Of a stretch of DNA of 64,000 nt, positions 28,232 through 38,118 are shown piece by piece; positions within the stretch are counted from its first letter, which is position 1, and the number at the start of each line of letters is the position of its first letter. This DNA is from Saccharomyces paradoxus (taxonomy: Eukaryota; Ascomycota; Saccharomycetes; Saccharomycetales; Saccharomycetaceae), in NCBI RefSeq assembly GCF_002079055.1, contig NC_047495.1:310001-374000 (forward strand), in the 5' to 3' direction. The notes under the pieces are model-generated. The model made no database searches. It was not told where the DNA came from and saw nothing but the letters and a program-made list of their open reading frames with translations. Made by a program: the position numbers and the translations under genes.

Positions 28232-29353
28232 ATGACACAGACTGATAATCCCGTTCCCAACTGTGGTTTGCTGCCCGAGCAGCAGTATTGTTCTGCAGAC
28301 CATGAAGAGCCACTGTTGTTGCATGAAGAACAACTGATATTTCCTGATCATTCCTCCCAACTGTCCTCGGCAGATATCATCGAGCCAATTAAGATGAGCA
28401 GCAGTACGGACTCTATTATTGGGTCCACGCTGCGAAAGAAATCGGTGCCGCTGTCCTCAACGCAGATTACAGCTCTTTCCGGCGCATTTGCTGGATTCTT
28501 ATCGGGTGTGGCAGTATGTCCTCTCGACGTTGCCAAAACGCGATTGCAAGCACAAGGACTACAAACCAGGTTCGAGAACCCCTACTATCGAGGGATAATG
28601 GGGACTCTGAGTACTATAGTAAGAGACGAGGGCCCACGAGGCCTATACAAAGGGCTGGTACCGATCGTCCTGGGCTACTTCCCAACCTGGATGATATACT
28701 TTTCCGCGTACGAATTCAGTAAAAAATTCTTCCATGGCATCTTCCCACAGTTTGATTTCGTTGCCCAGTCATGTGCTGCCATCACGGCAGGAGCTGCATC
28801 TACGACGCTGACCAACCCAATCTGGGTCGTGAAGACAAGACTTATGTTGCAATCAAACCTTGGCGAGCACCCTACACATTACAAAGGGACTTTCGATGCA
28901 TTCAAGAAGATATTTTCCCAGGAAGGGTTCAAAGCATTATATGCGGGGCTGGTCCCCTCACTGTTAGGGCTATTTCATGTGGCTATCCATTTCCCTATAT
29001 ACGAAGATTTGAAGATAAGATTCCACTGCTATTCTCGGGAGGACAACGCCAACTCCATCAACTTACAACGATTGATCATGGCATCATCTGTTTCTAAGAT
29101 GATTGCCTCAGCGGTGACATATCCACACGAAATCTTACGAACCAGAATGCAACTGAAATCTGATATACCGGATTCCATTCAACGACGTCTGTTCCCCCTC
29201 ATTAAGGCAACTTATGCACAAGAGGGAATCAAAGGATTTTACTCTGGATTTACTACAAACCTAGTACGAACCATTCCAGCCTCGGCAATCACTCTAGTAT
29301 CCTTTGAGTATTTCAGAAACCGTCTGGAAAATATTAGCTCTGTAGCATTTTAG
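28232..29353 (+). CDS. YIA6: Mitochondrial NAD+ carrier Yia6/Ndt1
   Basis: The 373-residue mitochondrial carrier (373 in S. cerevisiae) imports NAD+ across the inner membrane; a pyruvate role was once proposed. The three tandem carrier repeats start at about residue 78 and each has the signature motif: [20 protein letters not shown] and [10 protein letters not shown], with matching EGxxGFYxG-type ends. The N-terminal ~75 residues form an acidic tail. I place the start at ATG 28232 because it aligns with the S. cerevisiae start [10 protein letters not shown]. Two in-frame upstream ATGs (28190, 28196) would add 14 or 12 residues ([14 protein letters not shown]) with no stop between, so a longer form is possible if transcription begins upstream. 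Confidence 0.94.
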   Translation: MTQTDNPVPNCGLLPEQQYCSADHEEPLLLHEEQLIFPDHSSQLSSADIIEPIKMSSSTDSIIGSTLRKKSVPLSSTQITALSGAFAGFLSGVAVCPLDVAKTRLQAQGLQTRFENPYYRGIMGTLSTIVRDEGPRGLYKGLVPIVLGYFPTWMIYFSAYEFSKKFFHGIFPQFDFVAQSCAAITAGAASTTLTNPIWVVKTRLMLQSNLGEHPTHYKGTFDAFKKIFSQEGFKALYAGLVPSLLGLFHVAIHFPIYEDLKIRFHCYSREDNANSINLQRLIMASSVSKMIASAVTYPHEILRTRMQLKSDIPDSIQRRLFPLIKATYAQEGIKGFYSGFTTNLVRTIPASAITLVSFEYFRNRLENISSVAF

Positions 29354-29846
29354 AGTCGTCACATTCACACATATTATGCATTACGAACATGCTCGCGCTA
29401 ACAAACACATATTTCCAGCTTGTAAATATACCTAACAAGATAACTCTCCCTCCCTAATATTCAGATAATCCGCATCAAACAGCCCACTAAATGCGCGCAC
29501 ATACATATATACATGCACATGATTATATAGACAACATATACCTATACATTTCCATAGTCTTGACAATATTCCGTATTTGCCATTTTCTTGGCACTATTTT
29601 ACCTTATCGTTACCAAAATAGTCCCTTTATTAAATACTATTTTTAAAGCGAAAACGGGTGCGAACAAAATGAATGGCTTCGATTTAGCGCGAAACAGAAA
29701 TACAGCATAGATCAGCGAGTATCATAGTACTGAGACAGCGCTTGTACTTTTCCTCGTGTTGGTATTCGTTTCCTTACTTCTTGTCTTCAGGAAATTATAT
29801 CCAGAAAAGAAAACTAATACCAATAAAAACCAATCATAAGGCAGCC
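29354..29846. other. YIA6-EPS1 intergenic region
   Basis: 493 bp holding the YIA6 3' end and EPS1 promoter. There is an alternating CACATACATATATACATGCA-type tract near 29493-29546. The frame of EPS1 stays open back to 29742 but without an ATG. No clear unfolded-protein-response element. Confidence 0.5.
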
Positions 29847-31952
29847 ATGACAACGAATCTGAAAAGGCTCATATTCACCTTCCTACCATGCATCACCCTT
29901 TTGCTGAAACTCACAATAGCCGCTGCCGAACCACCTGAGGGCTTTCCAGAGCCCTTGAATTCAGCAGAATTCAAAGAAGAGCTATCCAAGGGGCTGCATA
30001 TTATTGACTTCTATAGCCCATACTGTCCGCACTGCAAACACCTAGCACCTGTTTGGATGGAAACATGGGAGGAGTTTAAAGAAGAAGGCAAGAAACTAAA
30101 CATAACCTTTTCACAAGTTAACTGTGTCGAGAGCGCCGATTTGTGTGCGGATGAAAATATTGGATTCTTCCCTGACATTAGACTTTATAACCCCTCAGGA
30201 TACGTCAAATCGTTCACTGAAACACCAAGGACCAAAGAATCATTAATTGCGTTTGCGCGTAGGGAGTCTGTGGACCCAAACAACCTCGATGTTGATTTGG
30301 ATTCTGCTATAAGTCAGAGCCAATATCTCGAAGGCTTTGATTTTCTCGAGCTGATTGCTGGTAAGGCAACTAGACCATATTTGGTTTCCTTCTGGCCGAC
30401 CAAAGACATGAAAGATACCGACGATTCACTAGAGTTCAGTGTTTGTGACAAATGCCATGAATTCCAAAGAACTTGGAAGATCATTTCAAGACAGTTAGCT
30501 GTGGAGGATATCAAGACGGGCCACGTAAATTGCGAATCCAATCCAACAATTTGTGAAGAACTGGGCTTTGGCGATTTAGTGAAAATTACCAACCATAGGG
30601 GCGATAGGGAACCCAAAGTAGCGTTAGTTCTACCCAACAAAACCTCAAATAATTTGTTCGACTATCCCAACGGCTACTCAGCGAAGTCAGACGGCTATGT
30701 AGATTTTGCTAAGAGGACTTTTGCAAACAGTAAATTTCCCAATATAACAGAAGAGGAGCTTCAGAAAAAAATTTCCAGAAATGTTGATTTTTTACAAGAA
30801 AGGGGACCTGTAACCAACAATGATATCCGTTTAGTCTTTTCATATGATCCTGAAACTGTTGTTACTGAAGATTTCGACATTTTGGAATACCTAATTGAGC
30901 CTCTTTCAAAGATTCCAAACCTCTATTTGTATCAAATCGACAAGAATCTAATAGATTTATCCCGTAATCATTATAGAGGCATGTATCAAAAGATCAACTA
31001 CAACACCGACGAAGCTCAAAAGAATCTTAATGAACAATACTTTACCATGAATACGGTTACGCAACTCCCAACCTTTTTCATGTTTAAAGATGGTGATTTC
31101 ATATCCTATGTTTACCCCGGATACTCCACAACAGAGATGAGAAATATTGATACAATTATGAATTGGGTAGAAAAGTATTCTAATCCCTTAGTTGCAGAAG
31201 TTAACTCTTCCAACTTAAAAAAGTTAATGTCCTTCCAAACCAAGAGTTACAGTAATTTAGCAATTCAGTTAGTTAATGGCGGTGATAACAAACATATCAA
31301 AGGAAGCAATAAGCTTATCCATAACTTACTCCTCGCAAGTTGGGATTATGAACATATTCGGATGGAAAATAACTTCGAAGAAATTAATGAGAGAAGAGCC
31401 AGTAAAGCAAACGGGATCAAAAAATTAAAGGACAATAAGGCCCCAGCTAACAAAATTGTTGACAAAATGCGTGAAGGAGTTCCCCATAAGGATCAAAAAA
31501 AATTGTTACTGGGGTATTTAGATATTTCAAAGGAAAAAAATTTTTTTAGAAAATTCGGTATTACTGGGGAACATAAAGTTGGTGACGTGATTATCATTGA
31601 TAAATCGAATAATTACTACTATACTACAGATAATTTTGGCGACACATTGACATCTAACAATCCTCAATCGTTGAGAGAGGCATTCGTATCCTTAAACATT
31701 CCATCAAAAGCTCTGTACAACTCTAAGTTAAAGGGGAGGTTGATGAATTCCCCATTCCACAGTGTTTTTAGTTTCCTAGACATAATCCACCAGAATGGCA
31801 TGTCTGGCTACTTAATCATTATTTTTTTGATTATCACAATACTTAAAGGCCCATCTGTTTACAGAAGGTACAAAATAAGGAAACACTATAGGGCGAAGAG
31901 GAACGCTGCCGGTATCCTAGGAAATATGGAGAAGAAAAAAAATCAAGATTAA
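29847..31952 (+). CDS. EPS1: ER membrane protein disulfide isomerase family member Eps1
   Basis: The 701-residue ER membrane PDI (701 in S. cerevisiae) acts as a chaperone in quality control and ER-associated degradation of membrane proteins such as the Pma1-D378N mutant. A signal peptide (about 1-27, ending IAAAEP) precedes a thioredoxin domain with the active site CPHC (Cys60-Cys63). A second, atypical pair CDKC (Cys200-Cys203) follows. Several PDI-like domains continue to about 640. A C-terminal transmembrane span (GYLIIIFLIITILKG) is followed by a basic cytosolic tail ending KKKNQD, suited to ER retrieval. ATG 29847 matches the S. cerevisiae N terminus. The 35 open codons upstream lack an ATG. 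Confidence 0.95.
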   Translation: MTTNLKRLIFTFLPCITLLLKLTIAAAEPPEGFPEPLNSAEFKEELSKGLHIIDFYSPYCPHCKHLAPVWMETWEEFKEEGKKLNITFSQVNCVESADLCADENIGFFPDIRLYNPSGYVKSFTETPRTKESLIAFARRESVDPNNLDVDLDSAISQSQYLEGFDFLELIAGKATRPYLVSFWPTKDMKDTDDSLEFSVCDKCHEFQRTWKIISRQLAVEDIKTGHVNCESNPTICEELGFGDLVKITNHRGDREPKVALVLPNKTSNNLFDYPNGYSAKSDGYVDFAKRTFANSKFPNITEEELQKKISRNVDFLQERGPVTNNDIRLVFSYDPETVVTEDFDILEYLIEPLSKIPNLYLYQIDKNLIDLSRNHYRGMYQKINYNTDEAQKNLNEQYFTMNTVTQLPTFFMFKDGDFISYVYPGYSTTEMRNIDTIMNWVEKYSNPLVAEVNSSNLKKLMSFQTKSYSNLAIQLVNGGDNKHIKGSNKLIHNLLLASWDYEHIRMENNFEEINERRASKANGIKKLKDNKAPANKIVDKMREGVPHKDQKKLLLGYLDISKEKNFFRKFGITGEHKVGDVIIIDKSNNYYYTTDNFGDTLTSNNPQSLREAFVSLNIPSKALYNSKLKGRLMNSPFHSVFSFLDIIHQNGMSGYLIIIFLIITILKGPSVYRRYKIRKHYRAKRNAAGILGNMEKKKNQD

Positions 31953-32067
31953 ATGTTTAGGTAGTTATAAAAAATAAAAGAATGTCGATATCTTATGATG
32001 CTATCATAGCTATCTTTCATTTTCACTTTTTTTTGTCACTTAGTTTTAATGTACAATATGCAAATAT

Positions 32068-32623
32068 TTATGTAATCCACACCCAAAAAAAAAGCACACC
32101 TACAAAGAAAAATATTATTAACCATGTTTTTATACTGATCCCAGATCTTCTGGCCATCTCCATCATGTTGCCGAAAGTCCTTTTGAGTTTTACGGAGGTG
32201 TTATGGAAAGTGTCACCAAGCTGGTCAATAGTTTGATTACTGCCTCTAATCTCATCACCCATCTTCAATGACAGTGACTTCAGTGCCTTTATCCTCTGAC
32301 CCATAGCCCCCATTTGCTCTTCACTTTGAGATTCAAGTGATGCCAAAGTACTTTGAGAGTAATCTAGTTTGTCTGTACTCCCTAGCGCTGATGATCCATT
32401 GTCATCGAGATCATTTGATCCATCAGGCGGTCCGAACAATTGTGTCCTACCAGTATCACGTTGATAAGTGTTTCCCCCTGCAAATCTGTATACACCGTGC
32501 TATGGTTAGTAAAACGAATTCACTTGTGGACAATAATTCCTAGTATCGAAGTACTATAGTAAACGTCGAAAAAAAGGGCTACTCTAAATGTAGAAAGTCT
32601 AATTTTTCATACCTTGAACTCAT
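32068..32623 (-). CDS. BET1: ER-Golgi v-SNARE Bet1, spliced gene
   Basis: Two exons on the minus strand, 32613-32623 (11 nt, ATGAGTTCAAG) and 32068-32485 (418 nt), join to 143 codons, giving 142 residues as in S. cerevisiae. Bet1 is the v-SNARE that works with Sed5, Bos1 and Sec22 in COPII vesicle fusion at the Golgi. The SNARE motif spans about 50-115 and is followed by a C-terminal anchor (TWLIIFFFVGVLFFWVWIT). The splice was chosen because it restores the family N terminus MSSRFAGGN and uses a TACTAAC branch point. Reading only the longer exon from its first internal Met would lose the first 20 residues. The gene is convergent with EPS1 (115 bp) and divergent from CFD1. Confidence 0.95.
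32486..32612 (-). other. BET1: BET1 intron
   Basis: The 127-nt intron starts GTATGA, which differs from the common yeast GTATGT at position 6. It has a perfect TACTAAC at 32505-32511 and ends ACAG at 32486-32489, with the branch A 20 nt from the 3' splice site. Confidence 0.93.
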
Positions 32624-33262
32624 CTGTGTGGCCTGGTGTTGTAAGATTCTTCAACCATATCTTTTAACACATTCAACATCTTCAAAATAAACTACTGTTT
32701 GTTTTCTACCATTCCTTGGCAAAGGGCGCGAGTTGAAAAAACTCCATCTTTAGCAGCTACTGGATACTTTCGTGATGTGGAAAATGTATGAAAGAAAGAA
32801 TGATGAATCTCCTTACGTAGCTTAAGCCAACGATGAGGTAGTATTCATTAATCAACAAGTGTTAGTTTCGCCTGAAATAATACAAGAATATAGAAGACTC
32901 ACAAACGTTTTTTCTGCTGTTCGCACCTTCAAATTTTGGCACATCGAATCATCACGAGTAAAACATATCCTTGAACACTAACCTAGAATGTACGGACATA
33001 CCTGAAAATAGAATTATAAAGCGACCGTTGAGGCACTTTAGCTACTATCAGCAAATAAATACTATGAATTTAGTAGGCATTATTTAGAAGAATCACATTA
33101 GACGGCTCATCGCGCAGTAATAGCAAATGGAAAGAACTCGGAAGGCTTCCTTAGTCATCAACGTTTTATACCATCAATACAAAACAAATTGAAAGAAAAA
33201 GTTGAAAACTGTACGCATGCGTCACAGAGAATCCAAACCGTACACGAATATAGCAAGTAGGA
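32624..33262. promoter_or_regulatory. Divergent BET1/CFD1 intergenic region
   Basis: 639 bp holding both promoters. I see no RNA gene, repeat or assignable site. Confidence 0.5.
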
Positions 33263-34135
33263 ATGGAGAAACAGGAGATAGGCGTTCCTGCGGCCTCTTT
33301 GGCAGGAATAAAACATATTATACTGATCCTTTCCGGAAAAGGTGGTGTCGGTAAAAGTTCGGTAACTACGCAGACTGCGCTGACCCTTTGCAGTACGGGC
33401 TTTAAAGTTGGAGTTTTAGATATTGATTTAACTGGGCCATCCTTACCGAGAATGTTTGGCCTAGAGAATAAATCTATTTACCAAGGTCTTAATGGTTGGC
33501 AACCCGTGGAAGTGGAAACTAATTGCGCTGGTTCTCTTAGTGTAATATCATTGGGGTTTTTGCTAGGCGATAGAGGGAATAGTGTGATATGGAGAGGGCC
33601 CAAGAAGACTTCTATGATAAAACAATTCATCTCCGACGTCGCCTGGGGTGAATTGGATTACCTACTAATCGATACCCCTCCAGGAACATCAGATGAACAT
33701 ATTTCGATTGCAGAGGAGCTGAGATATTCCAAACCGGATGGTGGTATTGTAGTGACTACCCCACAGAGTGTTGCAACAGCTGATGTCAAAAAGGAAATTA
33801 ATTTCTGCAAAAAGGTTGATCTAAGAATCCTTGGTATAATTGAAAACATGTCAGGGTTTTTATGCCCGCACTGTGCAGAATGTACAAATATCTTTTCTAG
33901 TGGAGGTGGCAAAAGATTATCCGAACAATTTTCTGTCCCATATCTAGGTAACGTTCCTATAGATCCAAAATTTGTTGAAATGATTGAAAATCAAGCTTCA
34001 AGTAAAAAGACGCTTGTAGAAATGTATAGAGAGTCGTCTCTTTGTCCTATTTTTGAAGAAATAATGAAGAAACTGAGGAGACAAGACATTACAACTCGTG
34101 TTGTGGAGAAACACGATCAACCTCAAATAGATTGA
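33263..34135 (+). CDS. CFD1: Cytosolic Fe-S cluster assembly scaffold ATPase Cfd1
   Basis: The 290-residue Mrp/Nbp35-type P-loop NTPase (293 in S. cerevisiae) forms a heterotetramer with Nbp35 and is the scaffold on which cytosolic and nuclear Fe-S clusters are built. The deviant Walker A with a signature Lys is [11 protein letters not shown] (about 23-33). The C-terminal cluster-binding motif is FLCPHCAEC (Cys at about 201, 204 and 207), whose CxxC bridges the subunits. Walker B-like [14 protein letters not shown] is also present. It lacks the N-terminal four-Cys ferredoxin-like motif of Nbp35, which distinguishes Cfd1 from its partner. Confidence 0.96.
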   Translation: MEKQEIGVPAASLAGIKHIILILSGKGGVGKSSVTTQTALTLCSTGFKVGVLDIDLTGPSLPRMFGLENKSIYQGLNGWQPVEVETNCAGSLSVISLGFLLGDRGNSVIWRGPKKTSMIKQFISDVAWGELDYLLIDTPPGTSDEHISIAEELRYSKPDGGIVVTTPQSVATADVKKEINFCKKVDLRILGIIENMSGFLCPHCAECTNIFSSGGGKRLSEQFSVPYLGNVPIDPKFVEMIENQASSKKTLVEMYRESSLCPIFEEIMKKLRRQDITTRVVEKHDQPQID

Positions 34136-34459
34136 TCGGTTCCTTAAGGATGTTCCCAAATAAGGTCCAATCCTATATGTATATATATATATATCTGTGT
34201 GTGTGTGCGTGTATGTACTTATATTTTAATTTTTGGGGCTACAAGTATATTTCAATCCGTCCTCAATTGAAATGTGGCTGGAAGCTAAATAGTAAATAAG
34301 GCATGCACTTCAACTGGTTATACAGGGTATTCAATGCCGGGTAAATGTGGCCAAGAAATAATATTTAATCAGTCCATTCTGGGAAAGAGCAACTTTGTCG
34401 ATTACAGAGGAACCACAGAATTCACTAGGTGGGCAATACTTTACTCGTCGGTCAATACT
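34136..34459. other. CFD1-YIL002W-A intergenic region with microsatellite
   Basis: 324 bp with an alternating tract at about 34176-34222: (TA)n running directly into (TG)n. The frame of YIL002W-A stays open upstream to 34334, where there is an ATG; this would give a 111-codon product if used, but the upstream part is not one I recall from S. cerevisiae. Confidence 0.6.
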
Positions 34460-34669
34460 ATGACTCGTGATACCCCTGAAGATGTCAGCACTGCAGGTGC
34501 AAAGGATATTTTAGAGGTTTTAAACCTACTAAAGGGAGGAGAAGAGAAAATATCAGAAGTGGAACTTAAGTTGGACGAAATGGAAAAGAAAATGGACTCT
34601 CTATTAGTTCAGTTAGAGGATCTGCACAAGGACAGCAACGATTTGGCGAAAAGTTCCAGCCAAAAATAA
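34460..34669 (+). CDS. YIL002W-A: Small coiled-coil protein of unknown function
   Basis: A 69-residue acidic protein matches S. cerevisiae YIL002W-A nearly residue for residue (MTRDTPEDVSTAGAKDILEVL...). The function is not known to me. Heptad spacing from about residue 22 to 60 (KISEVELKLDEMEKKMDSLLVQLEDL) predicts a coiled coil, so it may be a small subunit of a larger assembly. I start at ATG 34460 by homology; an in-frame ATG at 34334 would add 42 residues of low plausibility. It is convergent with INP51 (74 bp between stops). Confidence 0.88.
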   Translation: MTRDTPEDVSTAGAKDILEVLNLLKGGEEKISEVELKLDEMEKKMDSLLVQLEDLHKDSNDLAKSSSQK

Positions 34670-34743
34670 AGAGTACGCTTACAGTCGCACAGAGAAGGAA
34701 CGTTAAATAAATACATACGATCTTTTCGCTAATAATCATTTAT

Positions 34744-37584
34744 TTACCTTTCTATAAAAAGTGGCTCATCTTCGTTCTCGACGAACGGGTTGGGGTCTCT
34801 CTCAGGATTAATCATGTAAACGGCTGGGTCTACGTCAAGAACTACTTTAACTTGCTTCCCACTCCCAATCCACCATTTTTTCAAATCAGAACTAGGTGGT
34901 GGTAATTTTCTACCTCTTTTAGGCTCAGGAATTGGCGTCGGAGAATGCGTAGGGCCAGCTATTGGATCATTGCCCTCAAAACTTTCGGTAACAAATGCGT
35001 CATCACTCAGAACCGCGATTTTCTCATCATCATCCAATCCCTCTAGTCTTTCCATAATCTTCTCGTAAATTTGTGTACCCAAAGTAGTCTTTTTTTGTTC
35101 ATCGACTACTGTTACTCTAGCCCTGAATATGGCATATACTGGTCTATGATCGGAAAACAATATATCTTCACAACATTTATACTCTAACTGTTTCAGTACT
35201 TCTCCTCTGCTCAAAATTCGGTCAGTCCATGCTGGTATCCTCATTTTTTCACTCGTGTCGTAGTTTTTGGTTCCTGGGTCAAATTTATAGGTAGGTGGGA
35301 AATCAATTGCCATTTCATGGAAGTATGGAAAAGACTCACCTGCGATCATTTGTTGATTAAGTTGATCTTTCTCAAATAGACTGGCATATTCTTTGGAGAC
35401 AATTTTTCGTCTAACATCTTCATTTGACATCAATATTCTGTAATTGAAATCACCCATCCAAATAATTGCGTCGTGATCCTTTATTCGTAATCCTTTAGAG
35501 AACCTGATACTTTTTGCAATCGTCTTATAGTCGTTATGCCTTTGTTCAACATTTTCTAGCCCTGCCGCTAAATGAGATACCAGTACGCAAAATCTTGTAG
35601 CTGAATACTTGAAACTAACTGCGACGGCTCCTTTATTAGAAGCCATTCCTCCAAACCCAGTTTTTTTAACATCTCCTTCAATATGTTTTACTTTAGAATA
35701 TTCTGTCTCATTCATAAATAATAAAAGTAAAATACCGCCCAACTGCGTACTCCATAGACGGACATATTTCTTTTTACGTCCGGGCCCATTTAACAACGTC
35801 AATATCTTCTTTTCCCAAAATTGTCGGACATATGGATCGGTAGCAAGCATATGACCTGGTGTAAGTTCTACTACTTCTTCTAATCCGATAACATAAAGAT
35901 CAGCCATTTCATCATCCTTGGACATCGATTTCGGAAATATCCAATTTTTTATATCATCTTTTGGGATTTTCCCACTTATATTAAATGTTCCTGCAAAAAT
36001 TGAGATGTCTTTCTCGAACGTATATTTTGACCTTAATTGCTTTAAATGCTGAGAGATGTAGATATGTAGCGGGTCGTATAATCTAACTCGAGAACCAAAT
36101 AACTTCGAATAAACCTTTGTATACTTACCAGAATTTTTTGTGTGCTTAGTGTATGTTCGATCAAGCCAGTAATAGTTTTCCGACCATAGCTTATCATGCG
36201 CGTCTAAGAATGGGGAAGTTAGTTCAAATACATCAATTTCATTTGTAGTCAGTTCAAGTACTTCCTTGCTCACTAACCTTTCAACTGTGTTAGGTTTTTC
36301 AATTGAATCAAACGCGCTTATTCGTAATACCCCCGTTTGTTTTGCAAAGTAGATGCCTTTGGAGATATCATAGGCAAACGCGCCAAACTCGTAAATATCC
36401 TGCTTTAATAAATAAAGTAATTTATGGGGAGACTTTGTCAGAACACTCGAGCTGTATTCTATATTTGTTATTTTTATTCCCTTTGATTCAGCGCAATCCT
36501 TGTACGTTAGTGCTAGCTTTTCTTGAGATTCGCTTCTAGGTTTTATGATATTGACGATACTCACAACACCATATTTTGAGGTCAGATTATCAAAATGCCT
36601 GTCAAAAGCTCCTTGAGCTTCAATGGAATCTTTTGTTACCTTGATCTTTTTTCCATACAACAGTTGACTATCTACAGATTCCCAAAAAAGAGGAATACTT
36701 CCGTTCACTTGAGTGTAAGAGAAAATAAATTTTTCTGTGGTTACCACAATCTCTGTCTCAACAAATAGCGAAATTCTTCCATCTTCACTAATACCCTGCA
36801 ACTCTAGCGTATCTTGTTTACTCTCAGTTGAAATCCTGGAAATTATGGTTATAGAGGCTGTATTTGGGCCATCCTCTATTAATGCTGTCTTGCAATAACC
36901 ACGAATTACAAATGTTAAGAACCCTGCGTTAGCAAAAAGTTGTTTCTCCTCATTTGAAATTTTGCTTCTCCAGTTGATAACCTCACTTGCCAAATTAGAA
37001 TTCCAAATAAATGACAAATCTTGGTTATCTACGGTATATTCTAAGTTATGTGATAAGCCGTGGTTTTTCACGATATTAGAGATATCGAAATCCCTAGAAT
37101 AATAAAATGTTCCATCACTGAATAGTTTTTTCAAGGGACCACAAGGATGTTCATGGATCAATTTATCGTAGTTTTGCTCTGATCTTTCGCAAAGAAGGTA
37201 ATCGAATACATCGCTTTCTAAGCTGTAAAAGTCAACATCTAATACCTTATAAATGCTCTCCGATGGCCTAACTTGATGATCTATGAGTTTCCATCGAGGA
37301 AACCCAACATTCTGAACACCAGATATGACGGCGACATAGATATCGCCATTAAGACAAACGAGTCCTAACAATCCATTAAATATGCAACTTTTGACTTCGA
37401 GATAGTTGCTATCGTTTGAAAGATCTGTGTCAGGAAAGGACTTAATTGTTACACTAGGAGTTTTACTTAGTTGACGCTGCTGGGAACTGGCACCTGGTAT
37501 GCTGCGCAAACGTTGGAAGGATAAACAATAGTTATTGGAAGATATTACAATCGATCGTGATTTTCTACCGATGAAGAGTCTCAT
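34744..37584 (-). CDS. INP51: Phosphatidylinositol 4,5-bisphosphate 5-phosphatase (synaptojanin-like) Inp51
   Basis: The 946-residue protein (946 in S. cerevisiae) removes the 5-phosphate from PI(4,5)P2 at the plasma membrane and acts in endocytosis and cell-wall integrity. A Sac1-like domain fills about 60-500. The family's catalytic CX5RT motif is not visible, in line with the reported lack of Sac1 activity of Inp51. The inositol 5-phosphatase domain (about 530-840) carries FAGTFNISG, WMGDFNYR (about 709) and PAWTDRIL (about 781) plus SDHRPVYA. A C-terminal NPF tripeptide (about 932) is an EH-domain ligand, consistent with binding to Irs4/Tax4. ATG 37584. Confidence 0.96.
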   Translation of the reverse strand: MRLFIGRKSRSIVISSNNYCLSFQRLRSIPGASSQQRQLSKTPSVTIKSFPDTDLSNDSNYLEVKSCIFNGLLGLVCLNGDIYVAVISGVQNVGFPRWKLIDHQVRPSESIYKVLDVDFYSLESDVFDYLLCERSEQNYDKLIHEHPCGPLKKLFSDGTFYYSRDFDISNIVKNHGLSHNLEYTVDNQDLSFIWNSNLASEVINWRSKISNEEKQLFANAGFLTFVIRGYCKTALIEDGPNTASITIISRISTESKQDTLELQGISEDGRISLFVETEIVVTTEKFIFSYTQVNGSIPLFWESVDSQLLYGKKIKVTKDSIEAQGAFDRHFDNLTSKYGVVSIVNIIKPRSESQEKLALTYKDCAESKGIKITNIEYSSSVLTKSPHKLLYLLKQDIYEFGAFAYDISKGIYFAKQTGVLRISAFDSIEKPNTVERLVSKEVLELTTNEIDVFELTSPFLDAHDKLWSENYYWLDRTYTKHTKNSGKYTKVYSKLFGSRVRLYDPLHIYISQHLKQLRSKYTFEKDISIFAGTFNISGKIPKDDIKNWIFPKSMSKDDEMADLYVIGLEEVVELTPGHMLATDPYVRQFWEKKILTLLNGPGRKKKYVRLWSTQLGGILLLLFMNETEYSKVKHIEGDVKKTGFGGMASNKGAVAVSFKYSATRFCVLVSHLAAGLENVEQRHNDYKTIAKSIRFSKGLRIKDHDAIIWMGDFNYRILMSNEDVRRKIVSKEYASLFEKDQLNQQMIAGESFPYFHEMAIDFPPTYKFDPGTKNYDTSEKMRIPAWTDRILSRGEVLKQLEYKCCEDILFSDHRPVYAIFRARVTVVDEQKKTTLGTQIYEKIMERLEGLDDDEKIAVLSDDAFVTESFEGNDPIAGPTHSPTPIPEPKRGRKLPPPSSDLKKWWIGSGKQVKVVLDVDPAVYMINPERDPNPFVENEDEPLFIER

Positions 37585-38118
37585 TTTAGTGAAATGTGCT
37601 CCTAATTCATACGACTAACACAACTTTATATCAATATTCGGTAGTTTAATCTCAGAATGCAGTTCAAAGGTTATATATGTATCAATATTTGTCTCAGCTT
37701 TCCGGTGTACAAATGCTTGATAAAGAGATTCGTTTAGCAATTACGCAATGCTAAACAAGAAGAAAAACGGGAAATGCTAAAGAGGATAAAACGAAGTTAA
37801 GAATAGAAGATTTGAAAAATAGAAGGACATTAACAAGTTGTATTGAAGCTTAATTCCTGATCTGCTATAGTGGGAATTTAGGAATAGAATCGCTTATTCC
37901 AGATTCCTAGAACACCCATCCCTTTTAAATAAAATAATAATACGTGGACTACGTAAGAAGATGGAGATACGTATACGCTCGATTTACTTACTATTCTCTG
38001 TAGTCACTATGTTATATAACAGAAGTTACAAGGAAAAACAGCATTACTAGGAATATTCGCAATAGTTGTACGACACCGCTAGGAAACGATCTCTGGCATA
38101 TTTACGGCAAATAAATTA
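37585..38118. promoter_or_regulatory. Divergent INP51/YIL001W intergenic region
   Basis: 534 bp holding both promoters. I see no repeat, RNA gene or assignable site. The stretch 37870-37913 has an imperfect inverted repeat around GGGAATTTAGGAATAG/CTTATTCCAGATTCC. Confidence 0.5.

Noticed and set aside
29742-29846. 35-codon N-terminal extension of EPS1
   Set aside because: It contains no ATG before 29847, and the signal peptide begins properly at 29847.
34334-34459. 42-residue N-terminal extension of YIL002W-A
   Set aside because: The upstream part does not match the known 69-residue protein and lies in promoter-like sequence.
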